Source of the DNA: Prosapia bicincta
Taxonomy: Eukaryota; Arthropoda; Insecta; Hemiptera; Cercopidae
Direction of reading: 5' to 3'
Assembly: GCA_036971475.1 (NCBI GenBank)
Contig: JBAIZL010000376.1
Location: 2,817,501-2,881,500, forward strand
Length of the DNA: 64,000 nucleotides
This document shows, piece by piece, positions 1-11,022 of this stretch (its first letter is position 1; every line of letters starts with the position of its first letter). A model generated the notes under the pieces. It had not been told where the DNA came from and ran no database searches. It was given only the letters and a program-made list of their open reading frames with translations. The position numbers and the translations under genes are program-made.

Positions 1-230
1 CCACATGAAACAAATAACAAGTGCGTACAGTTCGATCATTGTATTTCCGCGCGCGCTCGCGGATATAATGTATTGTGTATTTAACCATTCTTTGATCTTA
101 GCCTGTGAGGTTATGTCAATACAAATAAAAGACGTACACAAAACTCAGAAATTAATCATTTATTAACTCGGACGCGTTTCAATGACAAAGTTACCATCAG
201 TGGTATTGCTACTACAAACTCTAACTTATA
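1..230. other. Unassigned AT-rich DNA
   Basis: No recognisable gene. A short GC-rich run near 48-62 contains alternating CG. I see no repeat shared with the rest of the window. Confidence 0.3.
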
Positions 231-232
231 AC

Positions 233-420
233 TTATATCGAAATCTTGTTGCTGTTAAACAAGTTGGTACACAGTTGGAAGCACAACTGCAGCATTCCTA
301 GCGGAAAAAATACGAGGCTGAAGAAGTCGTAAGACGAAAACGTTTCCTCCAAGTGTAAACTAACAATTTAACAACTTTTAGTTAGCAAAATAGTAATAAT
401 AATTATACCTTAAGTTGTAA
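233..420 (+). repeat. Dispersed repeat with hammerhead-like core, copy 1
   Basis: Bases 311-388 match 9,832-9,909 in the same orientation, with few differences. Bases around 233-255 match the reverse complement of DNA near 9,975-9,990. The shared core is the hammerhead-like motif at 314-349. I infer a fragment of a Penelope-like element end; no coding sequence is attached. Confidence 0.6.
314..349 (+). ncRNA. Hammerhead-like ribozyme motif, best-formed copy
   Basis: Helix I is GAGG (314-317) pairing with CCTC (346-349). The box CTGAAGA is at 318-324, followed by one extra base (325). Stem II is GTC (326-328) with GAC (333-335) around loop GTAA. GAA is at 336-338, the self-complementary helix III AACGTT at 339-344, and T at 345 sits at the cleavage position. 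This is the order of a minimal type I hammerhead, a motif known from Penelope-like elements. The extra base after the box is non-canonical, so activity is not implied. Confidence 0.6.
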
Positions 421-423
421 ATT

Positions 424-900
424 TGAGTTTGTACTAGTGACACTTACTGATGAGGATGATGATGACTTTCGCGTTTTGAAATCGCGTTTGAGTTAATAAA
501 TGATAAACGTGTAAGTTTTGTGTACCTCTTTTATTTGTATTGTACTGTGTATTGTTTCTTGCTCTTTGTTTTAATGTTGTTCTTAGTGCATTGGCATAAT
601 AATAAGGTATAATTTAAAATTCGGCAAGACTAATGGATGATAGGAACATAGTTTTACAAGTAACAACTGACATCGAACCAAGATCTGATAGTCTAACCAT
701 ATGAATTTAAGTGTCGCTAAGTGATAACACACTATTAGTGGAGCTATTTCGTTATGCATAACATCGTACTTATATAGGCTAAATGAAAACACTTGAACCT
801 GTTTTTATAAAGTTTAAATTTCGATCAAAACACTTGTTTCGCCTTCTGTCTACACGGTACAGCGAGTAGTGTTACAGTGTTGTGATAAGGCGCGAAAAAG
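424..900. other. Unassigned AT-rich DNA
   Basis: Only short frames broken by stops are visible. No domain or repeat was recognised. Confidence 0.3.
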
Positions 901-2030
901 GAAAGATTAAGAGTGACTACGAAGCCACCTAGGTACAGCATCACTTCGCCCACAGTAACACAAAGTTAGATGGAAATATTGGGGGGTGGGATCTGCAGTT
1001 ATTTGTAAGACCCCCCGATAAGGGGGAACTAGGTAACACGAGCAGTGTTTTCAGTCTCTAAGAGCCAGAAGAGCCTGGAGTAAGGCCTGGACTGGTAACC
1101 ATTTCGTCCCTGGCCTTTAACCAATCACTACGTCTACCCAGCTTTTCCAAAACTTCTCGGAACCAGTAGGCCTACCTAACGTTCCGCCTAGGCAGTGGCC
1201 TATAACCTTCCATACCTCATCGGATTGTTTGGACCAGGTAGTGAAATCTTAACTTCGGCGACTTTTGGTTGGGTAATAATGTTTTTCCAAAAGGCTCCCC
1301 CATGTTGATACGGCACCACAGTAAGGAGCCTATTGAAACTAAAGTTCTATTAGTAAATATTCAACAACCACTGTGCAGCCCCAATCAAAATGCTTACTTA
1401 CTCAGCCAACCACCGTCCGTTACAACTCTAACATAGAACGCCGTGCAGCCCAGTAACGTCTGGCCCGTCCCGCAAGATTTCCTCATTATTGAACTGATTT
1501 AGAACGATGGAGACGACCAAATGTTCAGCAATAGCTTCATCTTCTAGGCAGAGAGGTCAGGCAGAGAGGAGTCCTCAAGGTGCATTCATGGCTTGTCGCC
1601 ATCCTAAAGATAGCAACCGCGACATCTCTTCACAGCCCACTGATGATGGGATCAGCTCCTTTGCTGCTCCCCAGGCTGCCTCCACCATTTGGGCGATGGT
1701 ATGTTTTATAAAGCTACATGAAGCCGGATAACTTAAAGGAGATCCCTTGCGGAAGGTCACAACAGCTCTAGCGAGCTTGTCAGCACCGCCACTGTGTCCA
1801 GGGAGACATTGTAAAACAATCTCTGTTCTGACCAGAAGTTGGAATAGTACCTCTTCGCACCTCCTTGTGGTAATAGCCTGCAGCGCTAAGGTTTAGTCAA
1901 ACAAAGACCCCCTTCTTTGTACCGGTGCAAGCACAGAGAGTCTCAGCGCCATGACAGGCTGCCTGGCATCACCCAACATAAAACCTATATTACGCAGTGT
2001 CTCTTTAGGTCGATCGAAAGGCTGAATTTA
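901..2030. other. GC-richer unassigned block
   Basis: The base composition is clearly richer in G and C than both flanks. The edges run gradually into AT-rich DNA at about 900 and 2,030. Short open frames exist on both strands between 1,500 and 1,760, but none shows a domain I recognise. The texture resembles a decayed retroelement body or an old gene fragment. It contains one TAGGCCTA palindrome near 1,167. I cannot assign a family. Confidence 0.3.
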
Positions 2031-2189
2031 CTCTTATGCTAGCGTCAATTTATAAACACAATTTACTTGAGTTGCGTTAAATTTACTTTATTTTATTTAT
2101 ACCAAAATTGTACAGAAAAATTACAGAAACGATGAAATTCAATCCCTCCCCAGGTCAGTGACGTAGGCTATATAGGATTTGCTTCACGT

Positions 2190-2500
2190 GGAGGTCCAAC
2201 TCTACTCTTACCAAAAGCACAAAAAACGCCTTAATTTCACTTTTTACTTCTTTTACCTCATTTTACCTAATACTATTTCAAAAATGCATACACATAATAA
2301 AAAAATAATAAAAAATTCAAATACAAGAATATTTTATTGTATTATAATTTTTAAAGCTTTTCGTTGGCAAACAGTACCAACATCATCACGAGTAATCAAT
2401 TATTCAATGATCAGATTATTCATGTTTGCCATCGAAAAGCTTTGAATTGAATAATAAAAAAAATACTCTTATTCTTGTATTTGTATTTTCTTATTATACA
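2190..2500. mobile_element. Foldback element, HindIII-type (AAGCTT) family
   Basis: Inverted arms lie at about 2,315-2,390 and 2,418-2,490. The left arm, read on the minus strand, has a stem (GTTGG with CCAAC), GAA and the self-complementary AAGCTT, the layout of the hammerhead-like motif. Its box starts with G instead of C, so it is broken. The right arm keeps GAA and AAGCTT but has lost the stem. It resembles the foldback at 37.7-38.2 kb. I infer an inverted dimer of a Penelope-like end. Confidence 0.6.
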
Positions 2501-3340
2501 CACAAGAAATCACATTTTATTAATTATATACACATAAGTGTAGTAAATAATACGTATAATTTATCACACACAAGATTCGAACACAAACAATTTTGAATTA
2601 TTTTATTTTTTTACAAAAATTACACTAGATGTTTTAAAACAAAAAATGATAATTCTTACACTAGCTATATTAATATAATTATTAAAAATATTTATCTCAA
2701 ATATTAGTATATTTTATGATTTTAGATTTTCTTTTAATTCAATAGTTATTTTGTAATGAAAATTATCAAATATATATATATATATACGCCATTGCCATAT
2801 GTGTTCCTCTGGGATATAAATCATACAGAAATGTTAATATGTCGAGACAATTTTAAACAGAATCTTAATTTACTTTTGAGAAGACAAAGTTCTCATAAAC
2901 CTCATCGAATAACTACAGCTCGTAACTCTTTAAATGAATAACCGGTTACACTTTGTCACTGTTCAGTTTCACCAGTTACGTTACGTTACAAAGGCCAAAG
3001 TTCTCATCCTGTTAGTCGTAAATCTAAGCTGGCGACAAAATATTTAAATAGCAGAATACATAATTAAAGACAGTAACATAACGAGAGGCTTTCAAAACGG
3101 AAGCAAGCTTTTTATCGACCGACCGATAAGATAAAACCGGAAGTCGGCTTCCAATACTCCCTTTGCTTTTACTTTCCTGCTAGATGGCTTACTGTGTCCG
3201 AGAAAAGGAAAAGTCTTTGAAAAAAAAACGTGAAGTTGTGCAGAAATATGCAGTCAATTTAGGTACAGTTTAAATGTTGAAAACAAATATTTCTTTATTT
3301 AAAATAAGAACTAGTAATAAATAATACACAAAATTTCTAA
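2501..3340. other. Unassigned AT-rich DNA
   Basis: Very AT-rich to about 2,760, with a short (TA)n near 2,771-2,786. Mixed sequence follows to 3,340. No gene or repeat was recognised. Confidence 0.3.
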
Positions 3341-3351
3341 CCACAAAGATT

Positions 3352-3488
3352 TTATTCTAGTCTTATGTACATTTCGTTAAAAAGTAACCATCCTTAGAGA
3401 CCATGACAAACAATACATACTCAGTATGAATAGTCGTGACTCTGAGGATGGTTACTTTTTAACCGAAATGTACATAAGACTAGAATAA
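3352..3488. mobile_element. Foldback element, ATGTACAT family
   Basis: Near-perfect inverted arms lie at 3,352-3,398 and 3,439-3,487 around a short loop. Both arms carry the hammerhead-like layout with the self-complementary helix III ATGTACAT. In the left arm (minus strand) the box is mutated to CTAAGGA while helix I pairs over five positions. In the right arm the box CTGAGGA is intact while helix I has one mismatch. I infer an inverted dimer of a Penelope-like end. Confidence 0.7.
3438..3480 (+). ncRNA. Hammerhead-like motif, right arm of foldback
   Basis: Box CTGAGGA is at 3,442-3,448, then one extra base. Stem II is five pairs (3,450-3,454 with 3,460-3,464). GAA is at 3,465-3,467, helix III ATGTACAT at 3,468-3,475, and A at 3,476 is in the cleavage position. 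Helix I (3,438-3,441 with 3,477-3,480) pairs at three of four positions. Confidence 0.5.
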
Positions 3489-3559
3489 CAATATTTGCGG
3501 CTAAAGGCTGTATTATTTAATAATATTAAATCACAGTAAATTATTTCAAGTAATTAGTG

Positions 3560-3964
3560 AAGAACTAGTAATATAAACAATTTATAAAAAGAGTTGGTTC
3601 TTATTTAGGTCAAAAAAAAATTATTTTAGTTACTTTCTATTAAATAATAATGGTCTATAATTGATATAAATAAAGTAACATAAAACAACTGTTCTAGCAC
3701 ATAATCTATAACATAAAATCAGCTGTTTCATGAAATCATGTTATACCTAATTTAAAGCCACTTGGGTATAAATAACTAAATTGCATACCTTGCCCCTTTT
3801 GTAAAAATTTCTTCTTCAGTATAAAACTAAAATAATTAATTAAATTTAATTAATGAATTAACATTTTAAAAAACTGTATTAAAATCAAGTGTCATGGCCA
3901 CTACAAGTTTAAAAAAATGTATTTCAACCTGAGTGGATCAATAAAACGTATGTTTACAATTTTG

Positions 3965-3968
<4 letters not shown>
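3560..3968 (+). mobile_element. Interspersed repeat family A, copy a
   Basis: This roughly 410-bp AT-rich unit recurs at 23.5 (minus), 27.7, 35.0 (partial, minus), 37.0, 54.7, 59.7 and 61.9 kb. Shared landmarks are a start like ACAAGTAATATAA, two inverted CAGCTG boxes about 40 bp apart, and an end like TTGAAAATTTGAACA. This copy runs directly into a (TA)n tract at 3,968. There are no long open frames, so I infer a non-autonomous element of unknown class. Confidence 0.7.

Positions 3969-4022
<54 letters not shown>
3968..4022. repeat. (TA)n microsatellite
   Basis: About 27 uninterrupted TA units between repeat copy a and the next foldback. Confidence 0.95.
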
Positions 4023-4024
<2 letters not shown>

Positions 4025-4067
4025 GTATGTATATCTCACGTATGTATCTTTCGCTATATTTACTTAA

Positions 4068-4266
4068 AGAAGAATCATACTTAGTATTTATGCGAGTTAA
4101 CTTTCAATGGTTGGTAGTATCTCCATCATCAAGCATCACTGACCGGGGGTTGTAATAGACTGCAATAGTTCATTCTACTACAACCCTCCCCGGTCAGTGA
4201 TGCTAGATGATGGAGATACTACCAATCTTTGAAAGTTAACTCGCATAAATACAAAGTAAGATTCTT
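4068..4266. mobile_element. Foldback element, AGTTAACT family, between two (TA)n tracts
   Basis: Inverted arms of about 90 bp (4,068-4,159 and 4,175-4,266) are nearly identical. Each arm carries a decayed hammerhead-like motif: helix I ATGC with GCAT, a damaged box ending GATGA, and GAA followed by the self-complementary AGTTAACT. (TA)n tracts lie on both sides, at 3,968 and 4,275. No coding sequence. Confidence 0.65.
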
Positions 4267-4270
4267 GTTT

Positions 4271-4274
<4 letters not shown>

Positions 4275-4357
<83 letters not shown>
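4275..4357. repeat. (TA)n followed by (GA)n microsatellite
   Basis: (TA)n runs to about 4,325 and (GA)n to about 4,357. Short peptides of alternating residues predicted across it are artefacts. Confidence 0.95.
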
Positions 4358-4362
<5 letters not shown>

Positions 4363-4432
4363 AAATAGAAGAAATTGAAAAATGCTTAATTTTTTGACAA
4401 TACCTTTAAGCGATAGTTGTTCTCTCTTCACT

Positions 4433-4856
4433 GAAGCCTGATAGTTTGACCAAGAACCTGCAAAAGAAAAGACAATTTTAAAATCATGTTAGAAAGTTGT
4501 AAAAGTATTCTATAATGGAAATAGTTTGTTCGTGTCAGCAACCACGTAACGCAGCTTTATAATATAGTATTTCCTTGACCAATCGTCTTTAGTAAGGAAC
4601 TTTGGCAGGGTTTAAACAGAACATGAGTAAATGGGAACCAAGAAAGCGATGAAGCAATGTAGATGGATGCGTGTTTCCAGTGACCAAGACACTGTCTAGC
4701 TTCCACCATATACAACCTATACTTAGGCTATTCGATATAACAATAACATCGGAACCAGAGGATGGGTACACCCTGTACATTACTCTACAAATCCGTCTTA
4801 TTATTCACTGTAGTACAATTTCAGAACTCTTCTTAAATCATTCTACGTTTTTCTTA
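4433..4856. other. Unassigned DNA before the 100-bp satellite
   Basis: Mixed-composition sequence without a recognised gene. It ends where the first satellite monomer begins. Confidence 0.3.
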
Positions 4857-6856
4857 ATCGTTGAAGTCCTTCTTCTCCACTGCTATCATTATTATCTAAG
4901 ATACTTTCCAAATATCTTTTACGCTCAATACTGGTTGAGCCACTGGGGCTGTCACAATCGTTGAAGTTCTTCTTCTCCACTGTTATCATTATTATCTAAG
5001 ATACTTTCCAAATATCTTTTACGCTCAATACTGGCTGAGCCACTGGGGCTGTCACAATCGTTGAAGTTCTTCTTCTCCACTGTTATCATTATTATCTAAG
5101 ATACTTTCCAAATATCTTTTACGCTCAATACTGGCTGAGCCACTGGGGCTGTCACAATCGTTGAAGTTCTTCTTCTCCACTGTTATCATTATTATCTAAG
5201 ATACTTTCCAAATATCTTTTACGCTCAATACTGGCTGAGCCACTGGGGCTGTCACAATCGTTGAAGTTCTTCTTCTCCACTGTTATCATTATTATCTAAG
5301 ATACTTTCCAAATATCTTTTACGCTCAATACTGGTTGAGCCACTGGGGCTGTCACAATCGTTGAAGTTCTTCTTCTCCACTATTATCATTATTATCTAAG
5401 ATACTTTCCAAATATCTTTTACGCTCAATACTGGCTGAGCCACTGGGGCTGTCACAATCGTTGAAGTTCTTCTTCTCCACTGTTATCATTATTATCTAAG
5501 ATACTTTCCAAATATCTTTTACGCTCAATACTGGCTGAGCCACTGGGGCTGTCACAATCGTTGAAGTTCTTCTTCTCCACTGTTATCATTATTATCTAAG
5601 ATACTTTCCAAATATCTTTTACGCTCAATACTGGCTGAGCCACTGGGGCTGTCACAATCGTTGAAGTTCTTCTTCTCCACTGTTATCATTATTATCTAAG
5701 ATACTTTCCAAATATCTTTTACGCTCAATACTGGCTGAGCCACTGGGGCTGTCACAATCGTTGAAGTTCTTCTTCTCCACTGTTATCATTATTATCTAAG
5801 ATACTTTCCAAATATCTTTTACGCTCAATACTGGCTGAGCCACTGGGGCTGTCACAATCGTTGAAGTTCTTCTTCTCCACTGTTATCATTATTATCTAAG
5901 ATACTTTCCAAATATCTTTTACGCTCAATACTGGCTGAGCCACTGGGGCTGTCACAATCGTTGAAGTTCTTCTTCTCCACTGTTATCATTATTATCTAAG
6001 ATACTTTCCAAATATCTTTTACGCTCAATACTGGCTGAGCCACTGGGGCTGTCACAATCGTTGAAGTTCTTCTTCTCCACTATTATCATTATTATCTAAG
6101 ATACTTTCCAAATATCTTTTACGCTCAATACTGGCTGAGCCACTGGGGCTGTCACAATCGTTGAAGTTCTTCTTCTCCACTGTTATCATTATTATCTAAG
6201 ATACTTTCCAAATATCTTTTACGCTCAATACTGGCTGAGCCACTGGGGCTGTCACAATCGTTGAAGTTCTTCTTCTCCACTGTTATCATTATTATCTAAG
6301 ATACTTTCCAAATATCTTTTACGCTCAATACTGGCTGAGCCACTGGGGCTGTCACAATCGTTGAAGTTCTTCTTCTCCACTGCTATCATTATTATCTAAG
6401 ATACTTTCCAAATATCTTTTATGCTCAATACTGGCTGAGCCACTGGGGCTGTCACAATCGTTGAAGTTCTTCTTCTCCACTGCTATCATTATTATCTAAG
6501 ATACTTTCCAAATATCTTTTATGCTCAATACTGGTTGAGCCACTGGGGCTGTCACAATCGTTGAAGTTCTTCTTCTCCACTGTTATCATTATTATCTAAG
6601 ATACTTTCCAAATATCTTTTACGCTCAATACTGGCTGAGCCACTGGGGCTGTCACAATCGTTGAAGTTCTTCTTCTCCACTGCTATCATTATTATCTAAG
6701 ATACTTTCCAAATATCTTTTACGCTCAATACTGGCTGAGCCACTGGGGCTGTCACAATCGTTGAAGTTCTTCTTCTCCACTGCTATCATTATTATCTAAG
6801 TTACTTTCCAAACACCTTTTATGCTCAATACTGGCTGAGCCACTGGGGCTGCCACA
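4857..6856 (+). repeat. 100-bp satellite, exactly 20 monomers
   Basis: The array is exactly 2,000 bases, 20 monomers of 100 bp without a single insertion or deletion. Monomers begin ATCGTTGAAGTTC and end GGGGCTGTCACA. Differences are scattered single-base changes, such as TGTTATC versus TGCTATC or TATTATC, and CTGGCTG versus CTGGTTG. The first and last few monomers carry most variants, as expected when unequal exchange homogenises the centre. The period is not a multiple of three, so no long frame spans it. Confidence 0.97.
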
Positions 6857-7423
6857 TTATGTACCGATAACATTGCCTAGCTAAACTCAACACAGGCCTA
6901 ACATGTTCTGTAGAGCTGTTCTATCTTATTTTACCACTGTTACTCTTTCGTAGGAGCGGGAAACCCCCATGTGAGCAGACAGTTCATTGTTTGTACCGGA
7001 GAATGAACTTTGTGAATGTTTCCATAGATTTATTCATAACTCCTATTAAACAACAAAAATGTTTTTATTAATTTTTCGAATTTTAAAAAATGTTACAAGA
7101 AATGTTACTTAATATTTTTTTATTTAAATATTTAATTGATATTTTTTAATGAAATACCAAGAATAGCTTCACCAATAAAAAATAAATAATAAAATTTAAT
7201 TTGTTCTGCGTATTATTTGGTTTTATAAAATCCCACCCATTACCGAAGCAAGTAATTCCTGCTTAGGAACCTGGATAAGGGACCTGGATATTCAGAAAAG
7301 GCTAGATCTAATTTAGATTTTTTTAAAAAATTTCAAAAATTAAATATTATTTTATGCCACTCTAAATAAGCTCTAAACAAAACAACATTTGACAAAATGA
7401 CTTAACTAAACTTTTCTGCTTAC
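6857..7423. other. Unassigned DNA
   Basis: AT-rich with no recognised gene. It separates the 100-bp satellite from the next tandem repeat. Confidence 0.3.
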
Positions 7424-7930
7424 ACCCCATGGTAGACGCAGCCTACCAACCCCAGTGTCCGCCCTAGCAGCCAGCTCTGTGGACGAAGAAGACGACCTCT
7501 ACATATCTCCGGCCTCTACTGGTCAGCGCGCCGCCAAATGGCTAACCCGCCAAGGGTGGGCGTTGGCAAGTAAGTAAGTCAATTTATTCTACCAACACCC
7601 CAGGATAGACGCATCCTACCTACCCCAGTGTCCGCCCTAGCAGCCAGCTTTATGGACTTAGAAGACAACCACAGGCAGATCTCCGGCCTCTACTGGTCAG
7701 CGCGTCGCCAAATGGCTAACCCGCCAAGGGTATGCGTTGGCAAGTAAGTAAGTCAATTTATTCTACCAACACCCCAGGATAGACGCAGCCTACCTACCCC
7801 AGTGTCCGCCCTAGCAGCCAGCTTTATGGACTTAGAAGACGACCACAGGAAGATCTCCGGCCTCTACTGGTCAGCGCTCTTCCAAATGGCTAACCCGTCA
7901 AGGGTGGGCGTTGGCAAGTAAGTAAGTAAA
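7424..7930 (+). repeat. Three tandem copies of a ~174-bp unit with an AAGT-repeat tail
   Basis: The unit starts with ACACCCCA, contains CCCAGTGTCCGCCC (at 7,451, 7,624 and 7,798) and ends GGCAAGTAAGTAAGT. Spacing is 173-174 bp. Copies 2 and 3 share an open frame of about 50 codons that ends in the TAA of the AAGTAAG tail; copy 1 is frameshifted by one base. Short tandem tails directly after a stop codon are common at the 3' ends of some non-LTR retrotransposons. The relic at 53.6 kb ends in a similar tail. I infer tandem retroelement 3' ends but recognise no domain. Confidence 0.6.
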
Positions 7931-9021
7931 TTTGTTCTGATTTTAAATACATGTCAAATTCAAAAAGTACAGGGGAGATTAAAATAAAGTCCTTGTATAC
8001 GGTGGTTGCTTATTTATTTAGTAAATAAAATTTAAAGTTTGCAAGATATAACAAGGTGTTAGAAAATTCTAAACCTTCATTTCCATTAACTCCAACTCTA
8101 TAAAGAAATATCGAATCCACGATAGACCACTACATTTACTGATAGGGCGATTTTCTCATGAATAAAAGCTAATTTAGGCCCATCTCTTTTAAGTTTTACT
8201 TCCCAAATAACTTTACCAAACAAAGTTAACGTATATTTGCAGACAACGTAAACAGATTTTATTACAACACTAAGTTTACTGACAATTCGCTTTACAAGAA
8301 AACTTTATTATAAAGAACGCTTTAATTGAATCTTCTTAGGATAATTTTAAAATTGTATGAATTTGTTACAAAACTGGACAATACAAAGTCATCTTTTAAC
8401 TGATATAAGATTAAAAAGAAACCTTAGAGGCTTTCTGGGAGGTTTACTTCCCGATGCTCCCTCACGTTCTTTGTTACACCCACAATAATGTGTTCAAAGT
8501 AGTCCTTTAAAACCTACATCCCTTGCAGTAGTTCAGATAGACGCACAAAGGCGGACGTTTTTTGACTTTACTCCTTAAGAATATCCAGACAGATAGCGTA
8601 CGTATGAGTCAGTGATAAGATAAACAGCAAACCAGAACAAACATAAGCGAGATATAATAAAAGTGAGTAACCGATAGAGTGTGAGTGGGAACAAGTGTGG
8701 GAAAGGTTAGGTTAGCTATGCATGCTGAGGAAGTCGTGTTAATTAATGGAACGGGAGAATACAATAGACATTACCATAAAGTAATCACAGTCCACGAGAT
8801 GTATTAGGAACTAAACCTTACAGGCTTGGACTTGAAAATATTTTACCAACAAAATAGAACCAAGAACCGTTTAGTTCTGCGGAATACAACGTAACTGACT
8901 TATCGAATCCAAATACTATTTCCCTATTTTGTCTCCAATTGAACGAAAAGGTGTTTCTGTATCTTTACAGTAACCCCAGTAGAACAGCTTTCACCATACC
9001 TGTTCACTGTTTTATATTATA
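7931..9021. other. Unassigned DNA
   Basis: No recognised gene or repeat. Composition is mixed; 8,420-8,720 is somewhat less AT-rich. Confidence 0.3.
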
Positions 9022-9680
9022 CCAGCTGACCCGGTGAACTTCATACCGCCTAAAAGTAAGTAAATGGCGTGTTAACATTAGCTGAACTTAATTTAGTATT
9101 TTATTAAAATAATAGCTGAACTCATAGTAGTCGATCGATAAAAGTTCTTGATTGAATGGTATTTACTAAAGTGCACTTGGATATACAATATATTTGGCTT
9201 TTCTCTCTGGTGCGTACACAAATAAATCGGAAGGTTTTCCAACGCGTGAGCAAGCTACATACAGCTGTTAATGTGAGAAGCATGGATTTTCAAAGTGAAG
9301 TCCAATTATTTTTAATTGGTTTAGTGTTGCTTAGCAACCAAAATTTGGAATGAGTTCAATAAAATGATTTAGGATAAGATAGAAAATCATATTTTATGCT
9401 ATTTTGGTACCTAAAAAATACATGTTGAAAAATATTGTTACATCGTCGCTGTTTTGCTTAAAACCTAGCACCGTTTTGTAGGTTTATATTTTTCTGCTAA
9501 AATTAATTGGTTTGGGGGGAGGTCACGTGCCCCCCTTGCTACGCCCTTGAGACTTATTATACTATAAACCTTCCCAGGAATGTACTCAACAATTTCCCAA
9601 AGTTCCATGGCGATCGGATCAGTGGTTTAGAAACGCATAAGGCTCAGACATACATACATTCATTTTTATATATGTAGAGA
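9022..9680 (-). mobile_element. Helitron-like 3' piece, copy 1
   Basis: Read on the minus strand, the element starts near a TA-rich run at about 9,680 and ends CAGCTGG at 9,022, followed by T. Just before the end lies GGCG...CACC, a decayed form of the GGCG/CGCC hairpin seen in the sister copy. A hairpin close to a CTRR end that abuts a T is the established 3' signature of Helitrons. The C-terminal tail of a Helitron helicase lies inside (9,166-9,267). The sister copy at 35,681-36,333 is in the opposite orientation and about 26 kb away. Confidence 0.75.
9166..9267 (-). pseudogene. Helitron helicase C-terminal tail, fragment
   Basis: A 33-residue frame ends in TAG and reads YVACSRVGKPSDLF, then VYAPERKAK, then VYPSAL. 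This matches the conserved C-terminal end of PIF1-type helicases in Helitrons, including the CSRV motif. Directly upstream the same frame reads ENPCFSH then a TAA stop, where active elements have an open codon. Farther upstream the helicase motifs are unreadable. This is a dead remnant of a DNA helicase that would act in rolling-circle transposition. The sister copy carries the same stop. Confidence 0.8.
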
Positions 9681-9719
9681 TAAGGGCTTATCTGACTCAC
9701 GGCGTCATGTTACATAATC

Positions 9720-10290
9720 ATGATATTAGTAATAATATTGATAATAATTGAAACAACAACAATATTCAAATAACAACAATAATAAAAACAACAGGAACAA
9801 CAAGAACAATAATAATAATTACTCATTACCTCAGGAGATTGAAGAAGTCGTAAGACGAAATTGTTTCCTCCAAGTGTAAGTTAACAATTTAACAACCTTT
9901 AGTTAACAAAAAGTCTGGTCGCAAGTAATAGCAAAAGTGTAATAAGTAATTAATAACCAGCTCGTCATGAACAGCGACAAGATTTCGATATATAATAATA
10001 ATTATAATAAAAACAACAACAACAATAATAGCAACAATAACAATAGTAAAAATTGTAACGACAAGAACAAAAACAATAATAGTAACAAACATAATAATAA
10101 TAAAGTAATAACAATAACAATATAATTACAATACAACAACTATATTAACAAAAACAACAACAATATTAATAACAAAATAACAATCATCAAATTATCAACA
10201 ATACACCAGCAACAATAATAATAATAATAATAACAAGAATAACCCCAATGACAATAACAAAAAAAACAATAGTAATAGAAATATTTCATA
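9720..10290. repeat. AAC/AAT-rich low-complexity tract with a dispersed repeat inside
   Basis: Imperfect trinucleotide repeats (AAC, AAT, ACA) fill 9,720-9,830 and 10,000-10,290. Between them, 9,832-9,990 is a second copy of the 233-420 dispersed repeat. Its hammerhead-like motif (9,835-9,873) is decayed: the box starts with T, and the first pair of helix I and helix III are mutated. Confidence 0.75.
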
Positions 10291-10784
10291 TTAAAAGTTT
10301 ATTACAATTAATACAACTATTAAACCACGCTATCACTCGTACTAATTACAAACTGCCCACGAAAATACTGAGACTGTACTTAAGACAGTGATTGAACTTG
10401 TCACACCCAAAGTATAAACGGGACTGAGAAGCCTAAACGTTTGCATCGAGTGATTGGGAGGAAAATAAAGGTGTTCCCCGTACCAGAACGCTTCCCGTTA
10501 CACTGATAGGCCGTCTGTGTTGTTAGACCACACCTAACCTTCCTCGAAGGTCACTGAGCTGGGTGAAATCGCCTCGGGAAATGTTTTGAAGAAATAATGG
10601 AAACAGCTGCCCAAAATATTATCTCCATTTTATTTTAAATTGTACAATTTTGGTTTTAACAATTTCTTAAAATTTATTAAATCCGTTTAAATTCGTATTC
10701 CTATACGAGGATGCCAAATAATAACCTGTCAAGCCTAGCTTACATTCAATAAATAGTTGTCACCTACTCCTAGGAAATCGCTGG
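10291..10784. other. Unassigned DNA
   Basis: No gene recognised. A less AT-rich stretch lies at 10,430-10,580. Confidence 0.3.
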
Positions 10785-11022
10785 AGGGATATTCTAGAGA
10801 AAGCATATTCTCTCAAAACCTTCTATAGATGACATATCCTCCCAAAGCCTTCTAGAGATGGCATATTCTCCCAAAGCCTTCTAGAGATGGCATGTTCTCC
10901 CAAGGCCTTCTAGAGATGGCATATTCTCCAAAAGCCTTCTAGAGGTTGCATATTCTCCCAAGGCCTTCTAGAGAACTCATATTCTCCCATAGCCTCCTCG
11001 AGATGGCATATTCTCCCAAAGC
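10785..11022 (+). repeat. 29-bp minisatellite
   Basis: About eight imperfect units built on AGCCTTCTAGAGATGG followed by CATATTCTCCCAA. Units diverge by up to several bases, so the array is not young. It ends exactly where the inverted-repeat element begins. Confidence 0.9.
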
